64,000 bases of DNA from Anoplolepis gracilipes (lineage: Eukaryota > Arthropoda > Insecta > Hymenoptera > Formicidae). The notes under the pieces are model-generated. The model did no database searches, was not told the origin of the DNA, and was given only the letters and a program-made list of their open reading frames with translations. The translations under genes and the position numbers were made by a program. This document shows positions 22,901 to 35,229 of this stretch, piece after piece (position 1 is the first letter of the stretch; every line of letters starts with the position of its first letter). Location: assembly GCF_047496725.1 (NCBI RefSeq), contig NW_027328671.1:1-64000 (forward strand), given 5' to 3'.

Positions 22901-23530
22901 CACTTATAACATTTAGTATAAATATTATTTTAAATATCACCTGATATATTTCACTGTCATCACTATTTAATGTAATAGTTACGTGTAGAGAATAGCCATT
23001 GTCAAAGAATCGTCATCTCTGTAATATAGTCATTATTTTTAATATTTATATTTCTGGTACTGAATAGGATTTTGCGGATATTAATTGAAACAAATGCAAG
23101 CTTAAATTTTATCACAGATTAGTATCAAAAAATTAATTATTATGGTTTAAAGAAACAAAATATTCAGTCCTGGAAAATTAATAATAATTATATCAATATT
23201 AAAAATTAATAATATATATATAAAATTATTAAATTAATAGAAATTAATAATATTTATATTAATATTAAAAATTAATAATATCCAATATTAATATACAACA
23301 TTTATATCTATATATATCTGAGGTGTAAATTTTCTAGTTAATTAGCACTTGTATTTTAATTAAATAATTTGAATACTTCTTTGTTTTTAGAATTATTATC
23401 GTGCATCTAAAAATTATGATATTTAACTCGCATGCATTATCGCAATGATATCAGATTGCTATTACATTTCTTGGAAAATTCGATATACATAACTATGACT
23501 CTACGTGGTCCTTCTAATTAACAATAAGTT
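22901..23530. other. AT-rich stretch with local AATTAATAATAT repeats
   Basis: Short tandem AATTAATAATAT-type repetition at 23170-23290, otherwise featureless. Confidence 0.5.
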
Positions 23531-23800
23531 TCTCGTGTATGAGTCACTCGAAACTCATTAAACCTTTCTTCCGCACTCGCGGCCTGTAGTTCGTGCACCT
23601 CTTAGGCCGCGCGTAAGAACCGGTTGGTCCGACCTGACATTGACGTGCACGCACGTGCATACTCACGAGAGAGAGCACGTGTACTATATCGGGATATCGG
23701 AGTTTCAACCCGCAACCAGCCACAGAATTGGCGGTCTTCGCACCAGGCCTTCGACCACATTGAAATTTCCTGTCAAACCGATACACCCAAATCGATACGA
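23531..23800. other. GC-richer island
   Basis: CpG-containing block with CACGTGCAT and CACGTGTAC E-box-type hexamers (~23651-23684). Frames on both strands (23544-23786 minus; 23624-23809 and 23640-23939 plus) are not recognised. Possible regulatory block. Confidence 0.25.
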
Positions 23801-24907
23801 AACAAATAGAGTATTGCTATTTCCCTTGTTTGTAGGAATTTATTTCAACCGAATTCATGATTTCTCGTATGTTACAGTCGTGAAAAATGGTTGTGTGTGT
23901 TATTGTAAAAAATTGTTTTACAATATAGTGTTATTTTAGTTAAAAAAAACTATTGTAAATAAATAAATTTAAAAAAAGAAGTTGTTGGGCAAAATAGTTG
24001 CTTTAATTTTCTACAAAAGATATAAAAAATTACACCAACTGAAATTTTAAATAGAAACGTTTTAATGAGAAAACTGTTGTACAAAATAATTGTTTTAATT
24101 TTCTATGAAAATAAAAATATTAAAAATTAAAAATTTATCCAAAAAGGAAACTTGAAAATGAACATAATTTTTTTTTTTAATTTAAAATAGTCGTCGTATT
24201 AAGTTTCAATTTTTATATTATGTATTTTTATAAACTTGATTGTTTTTTTACATTAAATCTGAAAACATATGATATTTTACAATAATATCTTCTCTCAATA
24301 TAAAATTATTTTAGTAACAATTAAATTTCTTAAAAACAAAGTATATTTACTTAAAAATTTCATTATTTTTATATTAACTCTGAAACGTATATAATTTTTT
24401 TATATAAAATTTTAATTAATAATAATAATTAAATTTTTAAAAAATTATATGCTTAATGAAAATTTTTTTATGAATATTTTAATGCATAATTATGGCAATA
24501 AACTTTATAATTAACGTAATTTGGATTTGATTTTCATCATTCATGTCAATTGTTTCGAGTGTCTTTAATATTCAACGCATCGAATATAATTAATTACAAG
24601 TGTAATACTATATCGTATAATACGATTGCCCAAAATATATCGAACCGAGATAAATATTTGAACGTCGGCTATAGTATGAAGGGCGAAACGTATCGAATAT
24701 TTGGTGGCCGGCAACATGGGATTAATGTAGGGACGATGATAACTAGACCGACGGATTTATTCTCTATCTACATATGTATAATTGAATTTTAAACTCTCCC
24801 GATTTCTCTCTCTTTCCTCTTCTCTTTTCGATATACATTCCATTTATGTATATATTATTGTATTGTAATTCTATCGATAGAGTTAAAAAAATAAACTGGA
24901 TATTATC
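23801..24907. other. AT-rich stretch with one unrecognised 80-codon ORF
   Basis: Mostly A/T. The plus ORF 24550-24792 has a GC-richer second half (GGGCGAAACG to GACGATGATAAC), but no protein family comes to mind. Confidence 0.35.
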
Positions 24908-25258
24908 GAATTTTACCTTTATTAAATAAAAAAAATATTGAAAATAGTGATACATAAAATTCGTAATTACATAATAAATCATGAGAAAAAACAGTAATTT
25001 TTTAAAATATTAATTTAAGAAAATTGAAATTAGAATAAAATATCAAACATTATTGACAAAATTCCGGAATTACGTGGCATGTAAAGTCTTGATTATGTGT
25101 GTTCTAAAAAAAAATATTTGATATTTCATTCAAATATTAATTTCTTAAATGAATATTTTTTAAAATTATTTTATTTCTCATGATTTATTATACAATTCGG
25201 AATTTTATTATGTATCACTATTTTTATACCGTTTAATTTAAGAAAGGTGAAATTTTAA
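24908..25258. mobile_element. Foldback element, ~350 bp
   Basis: The left arm 24908-25048 is an imperfect reverse complement of 25110-25258. Shared blocks include AATAGTGATACATAA, AATAAATCATGAGAAA and AATATCAAA. The loop is ~60 bp with GGAATTACGTGGCATG. Non-coding; probably a MITE. Confidence 0.7.
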
Positions 25259-25299
25259 TTATGTTTATATATGATTATGCAAAATGAGAAGGCAAATCT

Positions 25300-25680
25300 A
25301 TTTTGCAATATAAGATGTGCATTGGTTGTGTGGCTTTTTCTCTTCCTTTTTACTTATTATTCTCTCTCGGTGATGAAATAGGAGCAAGTAAAACCGCTTC
25401 GGTATACAGGACGGACTAAGTGACATCGTCTTCAGATGACATTTCATCTCCAGAATGTAGTTGTGCGCACATGATGTCCTTTTTTCAATTAACTCTCGCA
25501 TCCGTAGAACGCGATTGGTTTTCTTTAAAAGCTCCGTTGAAATGGGAATGTGAGACAGTAATTTTCTTCGGTCCATGCGTGTTTATTCTAAATAGACCTC
25601 CTGATTTAAAGTCAGCGGTTGCCAACCAGAACTACATCATATATCAATCATTACTTTTTTATCTCGTTAAAAAATAATAA
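25300..25680 (+). other. Moderate-GC block with an unrecognised 85-codon ORF
   Basis: The plus ORF 25420-25677 begins MTSSSDDISSPECSCAHMMSF and has mixed hydrophobic composition. The overlapping minus ORF 25298-25576 is also open. Neither is recognised, so coding is unproven. Confidence 0.25.
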
Positions 25681-25704
25681 TAAACAGCAATTTACGAGAT
25701 TACA

Positions 25705-26774
25705 CACTACGCAAACAAATTAAAGGGCCACTTTCTTCCGTATAAAAAGGGCCAATTTTCAAATAGTTGCAACTTCCTTAAAAATAATTGGAATAAGATC
25801 AATAAAAAAGCGTTTTAAAGCTTGAAGTTTCTGGTTTTAGAATCTTTAAATGAATTTCTATATATCTTTCTATTCGTTCCAAAATTACATTGTAAGAAAG
25901 CGACGTCCGTTGATTGAACAAATTATTCAAAAGTTTGTCCAAGAATACGGAATTAAAGAAAATCCTAGCACGATTAATTTAAGTTTTTGAAATGTACAGT
26001 AAAAAAATTGACACTTTGGCCTTTTGTACGAGTAACTCGAATGCTTTTTACTTTGTAAATGTTGTAAAGTTCATGAAAATTATAGCGTTTTTTCGTTAAA
26101 TTTCCAATTGATTTAAATAAAAAACTAAATAACTTTTGTAAGATAAATATTTTTCATTTCAATAATATTTTTATTTTTATCAATAAAAATAAAAATAAAA
26201 AATATCTATTATATTTTAAATATTTTGTTAAGACATTGAATATAAACAGAAATAGATATATGTATATCTATAATGTATTTTAAATGCAATTTAAGTGCAA
26301 TTTTTACTTGATTTTTAAGTAACGATTACACTTTAAAAATGAATAATGATTGAAAACACGATAGGAGTACTTTCTTCTTTAAATTACTTTTTTAATGATT
26401 ATTATACAATCATTTTTCACTAGTTATAAGCGTTCAAAGTTAATAGCTTGATTTTGCTTTACTAATGAATATTTTAGTGAAAAAAATCATAAACACTAAA
26501 ACTCTGCTTTTTAATATCCAATTTTTAATATCCAATTATGAAATCGTGTTAGGATTTTTTTTTAATTCGGTATTCTTGGACAAGTTTTTGAAAAATTTGT
26601 TTAATCGCCGGACGTCGCTTTCTTACAATGTAATTTGTGTAACGAATAGAAAGAATTCAGATTCATTTAAAGATTCTAAAACTAGCAACTTCAAGCTTTG
26701 AAACGCTTTTTTATTGGTCTTATTTTGATTATTTTTACTTGAAAAAGGTGGCCCTTTAATTTTTTTGCGTAGTG
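25705..26774. mobile_element. Family Y long-TIR element, complete copy (Y2)
   Basis: Bounded by CACTACGCAAA at 25705 and its inverted form TTTGCGTAGTG ending at 26774; TA follows on the right. The arms are long: ~280 bp at the left (through AATCCTAGCACGA) mirrors ~300 bp at the right (from AAAACTCTGCTTTTT). The interior has no transposase. TA flanks and inverted ends fit a Tc1/mariner-like non-autonomous element, but the ends were not matched to a named family. Confidence 0.8.
26132..26296 (-). repeat. Family W insertion inside Y2
   Basis: Y3 reads from AAATAAAAAA almost directly into AGTGCAATTTTTACTT, whereas Y2 has ~165 extra bp at this point. Those bases are the reverse complement of 27510-27680 (AACAGAAATAGATATA, TTAAGACATTGAATATAA). 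Y3 therefore serves as the empty site. Confidence 0.65.
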
Positions 26775-26859
26775 TATTTTATTTTAATAAGACAATTATA
26801 TTTCTAATCTTCTTAAAAATATTTTAACACATGGTATCTCTCTAAGAATATGTATCTGA

Positions 26860-27190
26860 GACGAATCATTCACTGCAGAATCCTCGGAATCAAATTCTCC
26901 ATCGCAAGGAGATGCGACTGGAGAACCTCTGCGAAGAATGCGCCCTTCGAGCATGACTCGTATTTACTCGGCTTGGTTTCTCTGCCATAATTCTTGACTC
27001 GCTACGCGAGAGCCATGCCATGTACGTACATACAATGTTTCCGATAACATATGTTATAAAATTCTATATTAATCGCGCGGAAAATCCTCGACGTTCCGAG
27101 TTAATTACAAATCCTATTGCAATTACACTCTGTGCGTAATCGACGCGAGTATGCGTGCAACTGAATCACGTTTTAGGCAGTGGAATCGTT
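26860..27190. other. GC-richer block
   Basis: Balanced-composition sequence (for example CACTGCAGAATCC and GAATCACGTTTTAGGC) with no ORF and no strong motif cluster. Possibly a conserved non-coding element. Confidence 0.25.
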
Positions 27191-27219
27191 AAGTAGGATG
27201 TCTGCTTCCTGGTAAAACA

Positions 27220-27725
27220 TAGAAAGAAATTCTTATAGAATTTTATTGGGATTCAAGGAATTTTTTTTCTTAATTTTGTTCTTATCAGTCAGAATTATTG
27301 TATTTAAAACATTATAAATGTATATCTGCTTGTTTCTCCCTGGAAAAATATGGAAAACCTGGATTTTTCAGGGATTTCTTTATATAGAAGAATCAGGAAA
27401 TATTCATCGAATTTTATTGAACTTCAGAAAATTTTGAAAAAAATTTTCCCTTTTCGATAAGTTTTTTTCTTATATTAATATATAGTAAGCAATCGGGTGA
27501 GTGTTATGTGTTTAAAATACATTATAAATATACATATATCTATTTCTGTTTATATTCAATGTCTTAACAAAATATTTAAAATATAATAGATATTTTTTTA
27601 TTTTTATTTTTATTGATAAAAATAAAAATATTATTGAAATGAAAAATATTTATCTTACAAAAGTTATTTAATTTTTTTTAGTTATTTGTAAATCTACTTG
27701 AAACTTAAGACTTACAAATTGTAAT
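27220..27725 (+). repeat. Family W dispersed repeat
   Basis: Contains the family signature: TATAGAATTTTATTGG, GTGTTTAAAATACATTATA and a TCTATTTCTGTTTATATTCA segment, then TTAACAAAATATTTAAAA. Related copies lie at 21640-21905, 26132-26296, 44885-45420 and 48465-48800. Confidence 0.6.
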
Positions 27726-27734
27726 TTATAATCT

Positions 27735-27925
27735 CAGACAGCACGCAATATTTATAAAATATATACAAGCTGTATATAAAAATTATTTAAATATATATTT
27801 ATTAAAATATTTTATAAATTGAACAGATCATAAAGATTTATTATTGATATCTCAATAAATATTTGAGAAATCTTTACAAAATATTACTTCAAATATTTAT
27901 TTTTTTTACTCATTGTAAACATAAG
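27735..27925 (+). mobile_element. Family Z copy, right end truncated
   Basis: Starts CAGACAGCACGCAATATTT and follows the family through AAATATTTATTTTTTTT. The distal CTGTCTGG end is absent. Confidence 0.6.
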
Positions 27926-27959
27926 AAGTGTTTTTCTTTCATATGAGTGAAAAACATTA

Positions 27960-28590
27960 AAAAATTAAAAACTTATTTTAGAAAGTTGCATCAAAAAATC
28001 TTAAAAATATTTTCTTACCTGGAAAAGCAGGGGAAATGTTTTTTTTAATTTTTCAAAATTTGAATAGATATCTTGTTGAACTTCAAGAATTGTATTTTAC
28101 CTGTAAAATATAGGAAGCTTAAAAAAAATAAAAATATTTCGGATCATAATGTTGAATAAAGGAATATATTATATTGACTAATTTTATTTTAATACAAACC
28201 TTTTTACTATTTAAAAATTTTTTAGAATCTCGAAATGAAAATAAAGACTATAATAATAAAATTTAGATTGTTAAAGTTTTATAAATAAATTTATTTGTTT
28301 ATGTTATTATTATTATTAATTATTTAATTAAATTTTATTATTATATTTCATTATATTAAATAAATATATAACATTATATAATTTTCAATGTTAAATTTCT
28401 CTTCAATATAAAGTTGATGAAATAAAAAAAAAAAACATAAGCTTGCCTAATGGAAACTGAAAGTTTTAGGATAAATAAAAGTAATTGAGAAGAAATTATG
28501 CAATTACTCATCTATAAGGTTTTATGTTTTTTCTCAAGTAGAGATATTTAATTAATGACTTTCATTAAACTACATACTCCAAATAATATG
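27960..28590. other. W-like fragment then AT desert
   Basis: 27975-28110 resembles 45265-45370 (TTGCATCAAAAAATC and TCTTGTTGAACTTC segments). The remainder is AT-rich with TTATTATTATTA near 28305. Confidence 0.45.
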
Positions 28591-29130
28591 CGCAGACACC
28601 GATCAGTTTCCAACTGAACATGCATTTATTTTATTATTCCGATTGCGCAAAAATATGGAAAATTTTATGTCATAACATTTTTTTTTCCTCTCAGAATGTA
28701 ACGTCAATGAGGCATAAACTCGACAGAAATCTCCGTTTCCTTGGCACATCTCTAACCGGGAATTCTCGCGAGTACCCCGGGAGGAGGCTAAGCATTCCGC
28801 AGAAAGCATCGCATCGCGATCCTTGCATTACGTTTATTGCTCAGCTATCTCTCTCTCTCTCTCTCTCCCTCTTGGAGGTCGAGTTCTCGGTATCCGGCGT
28901 CGTTTCTAAGCGCATTTGCAACCGTACTCGAGATTCTCGAGGCTGACCGACAAACGGCTTCTGATGCTCTTTCCGTTTGAAACAGCAACGGTGAAGGAAA
29001 CTGGAGCAGCCTTCATGCAAAAGTTGCACAGAAAGCATTAGCTCTCCTCCTCTCTCTCTCTCTCTCTCTCGGCGAACATAAGCCCGTGTAATGCGCCGTT
29101 TGTGTTTTATAATGAGGAACGGAGATGACA
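28591..29130. promoter_or_regulatory. GC island with two (CT)n tracts
   Basis: CpG-containing block with CT tracts at 28848-28868 and 29051-29070, 180 bp apart. Frames across it (28620-28946 plus, 28841-29131 minus, 28603-28809 minus) are distorted by the repeats and are not recognised. Possible GAGA-factor-type regulatory block. Confidence 0.3.
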
Positions 29131-29188
29131 TAAGAGAATATAATTCTCTTTACAGACGAATAATATTACAAATTGTAATTTGTAATAT

Positions 29189-29560
29189 CAGACAGCGCGC
29201 AATATTTCTTTAAAATATATGCGAGATGTTTATAAAAATTATGTAAATATTTATTAAAATATTTCATAAATATTTTTGTCACCTTAAATTCAACAAATTA
29301 TCAAATCTAGTATAAATCCCAACAAATATTTCAGAAATATTTACAAAATTATTACTGCAAATATTTATTTTTTATTTATCGTAAATATTATATATTAATT
29401 AATATTGTATGTATACTAAATATTATGTAAAATATTTTAATAATATGTCAAATACAGTTTCTATGATTTTTTTCTCTTAATGTATATAAAAAGATGTATT
29501 TATATAATGTTTCTAGAAAATAAATAGTAAAAATATTTATCATAGATATCGTATGCTGGG
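29189..29560 (+). mobile_element. Family Z copy, full length
   Basis: Starts CAGACAGCGCGCAATATTT and ends CATAGATATCGTATGCTGGG. It is preceded by ACAAATTGTAATTTGTAAT, which also precedes the 27735 copy, so the two may derive from one duplication event. Confidence 0.7.
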
Positions 29561-30874
29561 AAGTAAATAATAAAACGCATTAGTAAAATATATATAAATA
29601 TTTATATAAAATATAATATAAATTTTAATACTATAATATTAAAAAATGTACACAATGTAGTTTCTATATATTTGTAGTATTTAAAAAAATCGAGAAATAT
29701 TATGAGAGTTATCTATCATATTTATTTACATTTTATATTGCTGTGTGCCATTTTTTTCAAATTTATTTTATACCTAACAAAGTATAAATACATATGTATA
29801 TAGATGTCTGATTTATTCCCTTTTTATTTGCAATAAATTATTTTAACCAACCTGATGATAGCCTCTTGCGATTTCAACGCTGCAAATGCCAACAGGTGAC
29901 AGGTATTTTGCATAATGCTTAATCAGCAAAGCCCCGCAGGAAAATAAACATTGGAGCGCGTATTTCGTCCATCAGGAAAGCATCATTCTCTGCTATCATG
30001 ATGCTATATTATCTTTACGATCAACCGACGATACGTGCTTGCGTTTCTATGAAAAAAAAAAAATTATTGCTCACTTCGATGGTAATCATTAACATCGTAT
30101 TGTGCGACGAATAATAGAAAATTTTCCGCGAATGAAAATCTTATTCGGTCGTCTTTCCTTCTTCGAGTAAGAGAGAGAGAGAGAGAGACAGTAGATTAAA
30201 TCCATCTATTCACACTCGATCAGATTAAATTTCGTTATCTAATCGCGCTGATATCTGTCGTGTCGCTAAATAAATCGATATTAACGCCAATTTTGTGCCA
30301 TGTGTATTCAGTCATGGAATAAAAATCAATCACCATCATTAGATATTAAATTATATTTTATCTTGCGTAATAAACTGTTGCATAAATTATCAAATAAATT
30401 AATAGAAGTTTGATTAATATTAAAGCTGAATCGCTTCTGTTCAGCCTTTTATAAGGGTCACAGGCTAATTGAAACTGTTTTCTGGTTCGTAGAAAAAGAT
30501 GTTCGACAGGTTTGCTTCGCGATGATTTTCTATATTTTTATACAATCGAAGACATTATAGCGTATCATGAGAATTTATCAGATATCGTGACTCGTCCGAC
30601 AGACGAGTTCCACCTGTATGCCTTGATTAATCAATTTTTCTTTTTCTTGTGATACGCAATCATCCTCTATGATTTTAGAATGCGCCGATTTTATCAGATA
30701 TTAATATGTAATATTATTTCTAAATTTTCTGTAAAGAAATATATCTTGCAAAAATCGTGTGTAATTAAAATTAAGAGCTCAGTATTATTAAATTAATTTA
30801 CAAGATAAATCATAATGTATGAATAATGTTCAAAATAATACAGTATGGAAATAAGTTTAGAATTTTTTTAAGTA
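29561..30874. other. AT-rich sequence with GC-richer segment
   Basis: 29860-30320 is mixed composition with a short (GA)n at 30171-30188. The rest is AT-rich. No ORF or paired repeat was identified. Confidence 0.4.
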
Positions 30875-31177
30875 TTTTTAAAATATACGTACAAAATATT
30901 TAGAATAATTATTTGCATATTTTATAAATACTTAGCAAAATTTGATGTAATCTTGGATTAAACAGTTCATAAAAATTTATCATATCTAAATATCTCATTG
31001 TCAGTTGAGAAATATTTCGCAAAAAAAATATTACTACAAATATTTATTTTTTTATTCATTTTTATTCATATTTCATCACGAATTTTTATGATTTTTTTTT
31101 TCGTAACGTCTATAAAATATTTATATATAAGTAAAAATATATTTATGAATATTTATCACGAAAATCATGTTGTCTGA
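30875..31177 (+). mobile_element. Family Z copy, diverged
   Basis: The interior matches Z (ATATTACTACAAATATTTAT) and it ends CACGAAAATCATGTTGTCTG. The left terminus is degraded. Confidence 0.55.
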
Positions 31178-31299
31178 TAATTGATTTGAGAATATATATC
31201 TAGAATCAATATGATCGATATATTCGCGAATTTAAATTCATCATACATTTAAAACGATTCAACAGACACTTGTGTCAACAGAAACGTAACAGTTTTTTG

Positions 31300-31620
31300 A
31301 GATCATGACAATATCATATTTTGACACGCAGTCTGACGGTCGCATTATTATTTAGCCCACTAAAAAGTGAAATCCGGGTGGTCCCGATCGCCGGGGGCCT
31401 TATTTTTCTCACGCGCACTGTGGCCCGCAATTATTTTTCTCATTTTCCGCTTATTGATAGAGAGAACGGCATTGGCGGTAATTGTTTTATCACGGATCGT
31501 TGGAAGCGCGTGCAATCATCGAGGCGAGAATTTCTCAAGGAACGTAAAACACGAACGATGAACTTTCGACGAATCAGACCTTCTTACAGTTATATTGTTG
31601 CCACATGCGCGGTTTAGACT
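31300..31620. promoter_or_regulatory. Conserved-looking GC block
   Basis: A 300-bp block of complex sequence abruptly bounded by AT desert, with CCGATCGCCGGGGGCC and GGCCCGCAATTATTTTTC segments. Two plus ORFs (31321-31617, 31367-31561) overlap in different frames, and neither is recognised. More like a non-coding regulatory element than an exon. Confidence 0.3.
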
Positions 31621-31689
31621 ATCTATTAAAAATAAATCGTAAATATACATTCATGAAGATTTTTATAAATTATTGTGTAATATTAAAAA

Positions 31690-32290
31690 GCGACGAAAAT
31701 TTTCTATACAATTTTTTGAAATAAATTTTTTGAAATAATTTTAAATAAATACTAAAAAACACTTTAATATAATTTTAATTTAATTCGGAAATCAAAGTCG
31801 AAAATTATAAAAAGTGTAATAAAAATAATCTGAAATAATATTCGCTATAATAATGATAATATTGTAATAAAATTTTTTATTTTTTCTAAAATATTAATCT
31901 TACAATTAAAGGAAAATTATACAATTTTTTAAAATTTATTTCAAATGAATACTAAAAAAAGCTTTAACATAATTTAGCTTAATTAGTGTCAAAATTCAAT
32001 GTCGAAAATTATAAAAAAACACAATAAAAATATTAAATAATATTGTTATTATAACGAATAAAATTTATATTATTTTATTTTATTGATATTTTTTCTAAAA
32101 TATTGATACATTCTAAAAAACAGAAAGAATAATATATAATTTTTTTAAAATTAATTTTAGATAAACCCTAAAAAATGATTTAACATAATTTTAGTTTAAT
32201 TAATATAGGAAATCAATATAAAAAAATTAGAAAAATTTACTTAAAAAAATCATAAATAATATATCATTATAATAATTTATTTTCATTTAA
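31690..32290. repeat. Three-copy ~210-bp tandem repeat
   Basis: A marker segment (ATACTAAAAAACACTTTAAT and variants) occurs at ~31747, ~31949 and ~32166, each followed by TTTAATT and a GAAAATTATAAAAA-type block. Units are diverged. Confidence 0.7.
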
Positions 32291-32589
32291 ACTGAATAAA
32301 TTAATTACATAAATCTTTTATTTGCCCTGTCTTTGTTGCATTTATATTATATAATATATCATCAGAATAAATTACACGTGATTAGCTTTGTCGAAATTTT
32401 AATTATTTTTTTATCAAAAAAATAATATACAAAAATCCATTGTGTATGCAAATTATATCATATTTAGACCCAAATGTTTTTTTTTTATCACAGGACAGGA
32501 ACTTTTGTGTCGATTAATCATATAAAATTGCAATTGCTTAATATCGATGCAGCTTTTGTAGCATACATTTTATTGACGATTATTTTATA

Positions 32590-33065
32590 CCGGACCCGAG
32601 AGTTTTTATCGCGACGTCGACCTCGCGAATCGCTTCCTGCGCCTGCGAATCTCACGATCGCTGCGTTCGATTTCTTGCTCGCGGATCTCTTCTCTCCGCG
32701 AATCCAATTCAGGCATCTTCTTCCGAAGCGAGAGGAGAGATATCCGCGCGCCAGACAAGATTTTTTCCTCCAAGGATAATGGAACCCGTCCTCTCTCGTT
32801 TTCTGCCGCATCATCGTGTATCAAGCGTCTGTCTCTGTCTCTCTCTCTCTCTCTCTCTTTCTCGCACACGCGCGTACCATCTCGTAATAGCGCTTTAATG
32901 CTTCACGGTCCCGGTGGGCCCTACGCCGGGCCCCCCTTTTTATTCCGCCCTCAGTTTTCCTGCCTCCGTTAATGACGCAACTTTCCTCGCTGCTCTGCGG
33001 AAGTCACGATCAGAACAAAGTTTTTTAAACCGCGCCACACGCGCGGGAAGATTACCTGCACACAC
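32590..33065. promoter_or_regulatory. CpG island with (CT)n tract
   Basis: CpG-rich, with a CT tract at 32832-32858, a GGTCCCGGTGGGCCC segment and an AATGACGCAA near 32970. ORFs on both strands (32474-32779 plus; 32518-32814, 32606-32869 minus) overlap one another and are unrecognised. Candidate regulatory island. Confidence 0.35.
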
Positions 33066-34620
33066 AAACATATTCCGACTCTTTTAATGAGATAAGAAAT
33101 AGCTGATATCATCAGTTATCTATTAATAAAAGAACAGCTTTTAGAGAATTATCGAAATATGCGCTCGAGTTCTTAGCATTTAAATTGGAATTATCACAAG
33201 GAACTTTGCATAATTATATTAATAATATATTATTAATAATATGTTAAATTTTTTAATTTTATAGATAAGTGAAATAAAAAATTCTTTTTTTATTTATAGA
33301 ATTATTATCTTGGTATCTAAGTAAATATTTCAAAATAAAAGATTAGACATCTCTAAAGATATTTGTTATTTTGGAATCAATATTAATTATCTCTACAATA
33401 GTAACTGATAACTATTATAAGTATAGATTATAAAATAGTGAAATCTCATTGAAAGAACTAGATAGAGTCTGTTTTATTTAGTAATATTTTAAAATGTGTC
33501 TTATATTATATTATAATATTATATGTGAAATATAACATTATATTTTATTAAAGAAATAATTGAGTTTTGTCAAGAGTCTTGTTTATTTGTCATGGGCTTT
33601 TCACTTTCTTAACACAAAAAAATATGAATACTAATTATACATGCCGTACATATAAATCATATATATGGGGTGACTTAAAAAAAATCGTAATTCGAAATAA
33701 CAAGAACTTTAAAAGCTACACATCTTAAATAAACAATTATTACTTTTGAATAAAATTCAACTACCATAATTAATGAGACGGAGAAGTAAAGCGTGAGTGT
33801 GTTAATCTTTTCGTTAAAGATCAGTAAAATATTCACTGCTAATAATATTTTTACAGATTTAATTTAAGAAAATGTATAAATTATTAAAAATATTAAGTTA
33901 AAAATATTGTTCCATTTTATAGATCTATAGAGTTAAATATATTTTGATGGATATATAAACTCAGTTACTTTATCTTATAATTAGATATTTTGATTACTGC
34001 TTCTTGTTATTACAATTCTTTATGAGATTAAATTAAAGAGAACACCTGATGTATAAATTACTCAATAAATTTCTCGTAAAATGTTATCGTGTAACAAAAT
34101 TGCCAGTTATTGATCTCGCTGTAAATTACCTAGAAAAACTTCTCGAATTACTGATATGTACACAGAAATCTTTCTACGTTCAGTTTCTTTTCCTTCTTAC
34201 ATTACTTAATGATTCAACTTCTCGTTACTTGGAGAAATAAGACGATGACCAATTAAGAAAGTTAAATGAAGTTTTGCGATTTATCGACCTACACTTCTAA
34301 GAAATTCTACCAACACGAAAATTTATGATAAAGAAAGACTTGAAAGGTTATATAAAGTAAAAAGTATTTTTGCTACCAAATGTATGTTAAAAGTAATTTA
34401 TTAAAAATATTTTTGTATCACACACACACACAACACAGAGTTTGTCGGTGTAAACGAAAAATATTAGTTTTTTTCTTTATGATAAAGACATCGGTATTTA
34501 TTGGTTACATCAATGTAATGAATTATAACCGAAGTGTACCTATATCGGGCGCTTTTGATGTACAGGACAGAGTTACCGCAGTGCTTTTATTAATAGAAGG
34601 TCGGAGCTGTTTGAAGAGTT
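33066..34620. other. AT desert
   Basis: AT-rich with small ORFs (34049-34240, 34380-34631) of chance-like composition and a short (CA)n at ~34421. No other feature was seen. Confidence 0.5.
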
Positions 34621-34850
34621 TCAAACGATGAAAGGTACTCGAAACGTTACAGCTGCGCAAACAGCATCAGGTGAAGCCGCACGTTCAGAACGCGCGTATA
34701 GTTTTTTTTTTATTTCTCGTTACGCGTGTTCGTGCATTTTTCTCGATGCACGCGCGTTCGATTAGAAAATCCATTTTCTTTGTTGGATGGCAACATATCG
34801 TACTCATTTTCAACACGAAGCGAAAAGGAAATGTTCGCAGTCACGCCTAG
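34621..34850. other. GC-richer block
   Basis: CpG-containing sequence (TTACGCGTGTTCGTGCA, CACGCGCGTTCG). No ORF. Ends where a Z copy begins. Confidence 0.25.
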
Positions 34851-34854
34851 CATA

Positions 34855-35102
34855 TAATATAAATATTCATAAATTTTTATTCATTTTATATATATTTTAT
34901 ATGATATTTATGTAATATTTTATATAATAATTATTTATTTTCTAAGATATTTGCGATACTAATGCATTCAATCTAAGATTCATAAAATATTTATCAAACT
35001 ATTAAATCATATATAATATATAATTTGTAAATTTTTGATAAATATTAAATAATTGTTATAAATATTTCATATATATTTTATAAATATTGTGTACTGTCTA
35101 GG
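34855..35102 (-). mobile_element. Family Z copy (reverse, shortened)
   Basis: Ends ATTGTGTACTGTCTAGG, the reverse complement of the Z start. The interior is AT-rich with Z-like TTTATGTAATATTTTATA. Confidence 0.55.
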
Positions 35103-35229
35103 TGATTGATATGTCTTTCATATTTCCATGTTGCTAGAAAAAAACTTAAATTTTTACACATTTTATTGATAATTTAAAAAAACAATGAACTGTTTTATTA
35201 CTTTTCTGCTATTGTTAATTTGAGAAAGA

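Noticed and set aside
26465..26701. 78-codon plus ORF
   Set aside because: Lies entirely in the right arm of the non-coding element Y2; the same arm in Y1b and Y3 has stops or shifted frames. The same applies to the ORFs at 18341-18541 and 18599-18790.
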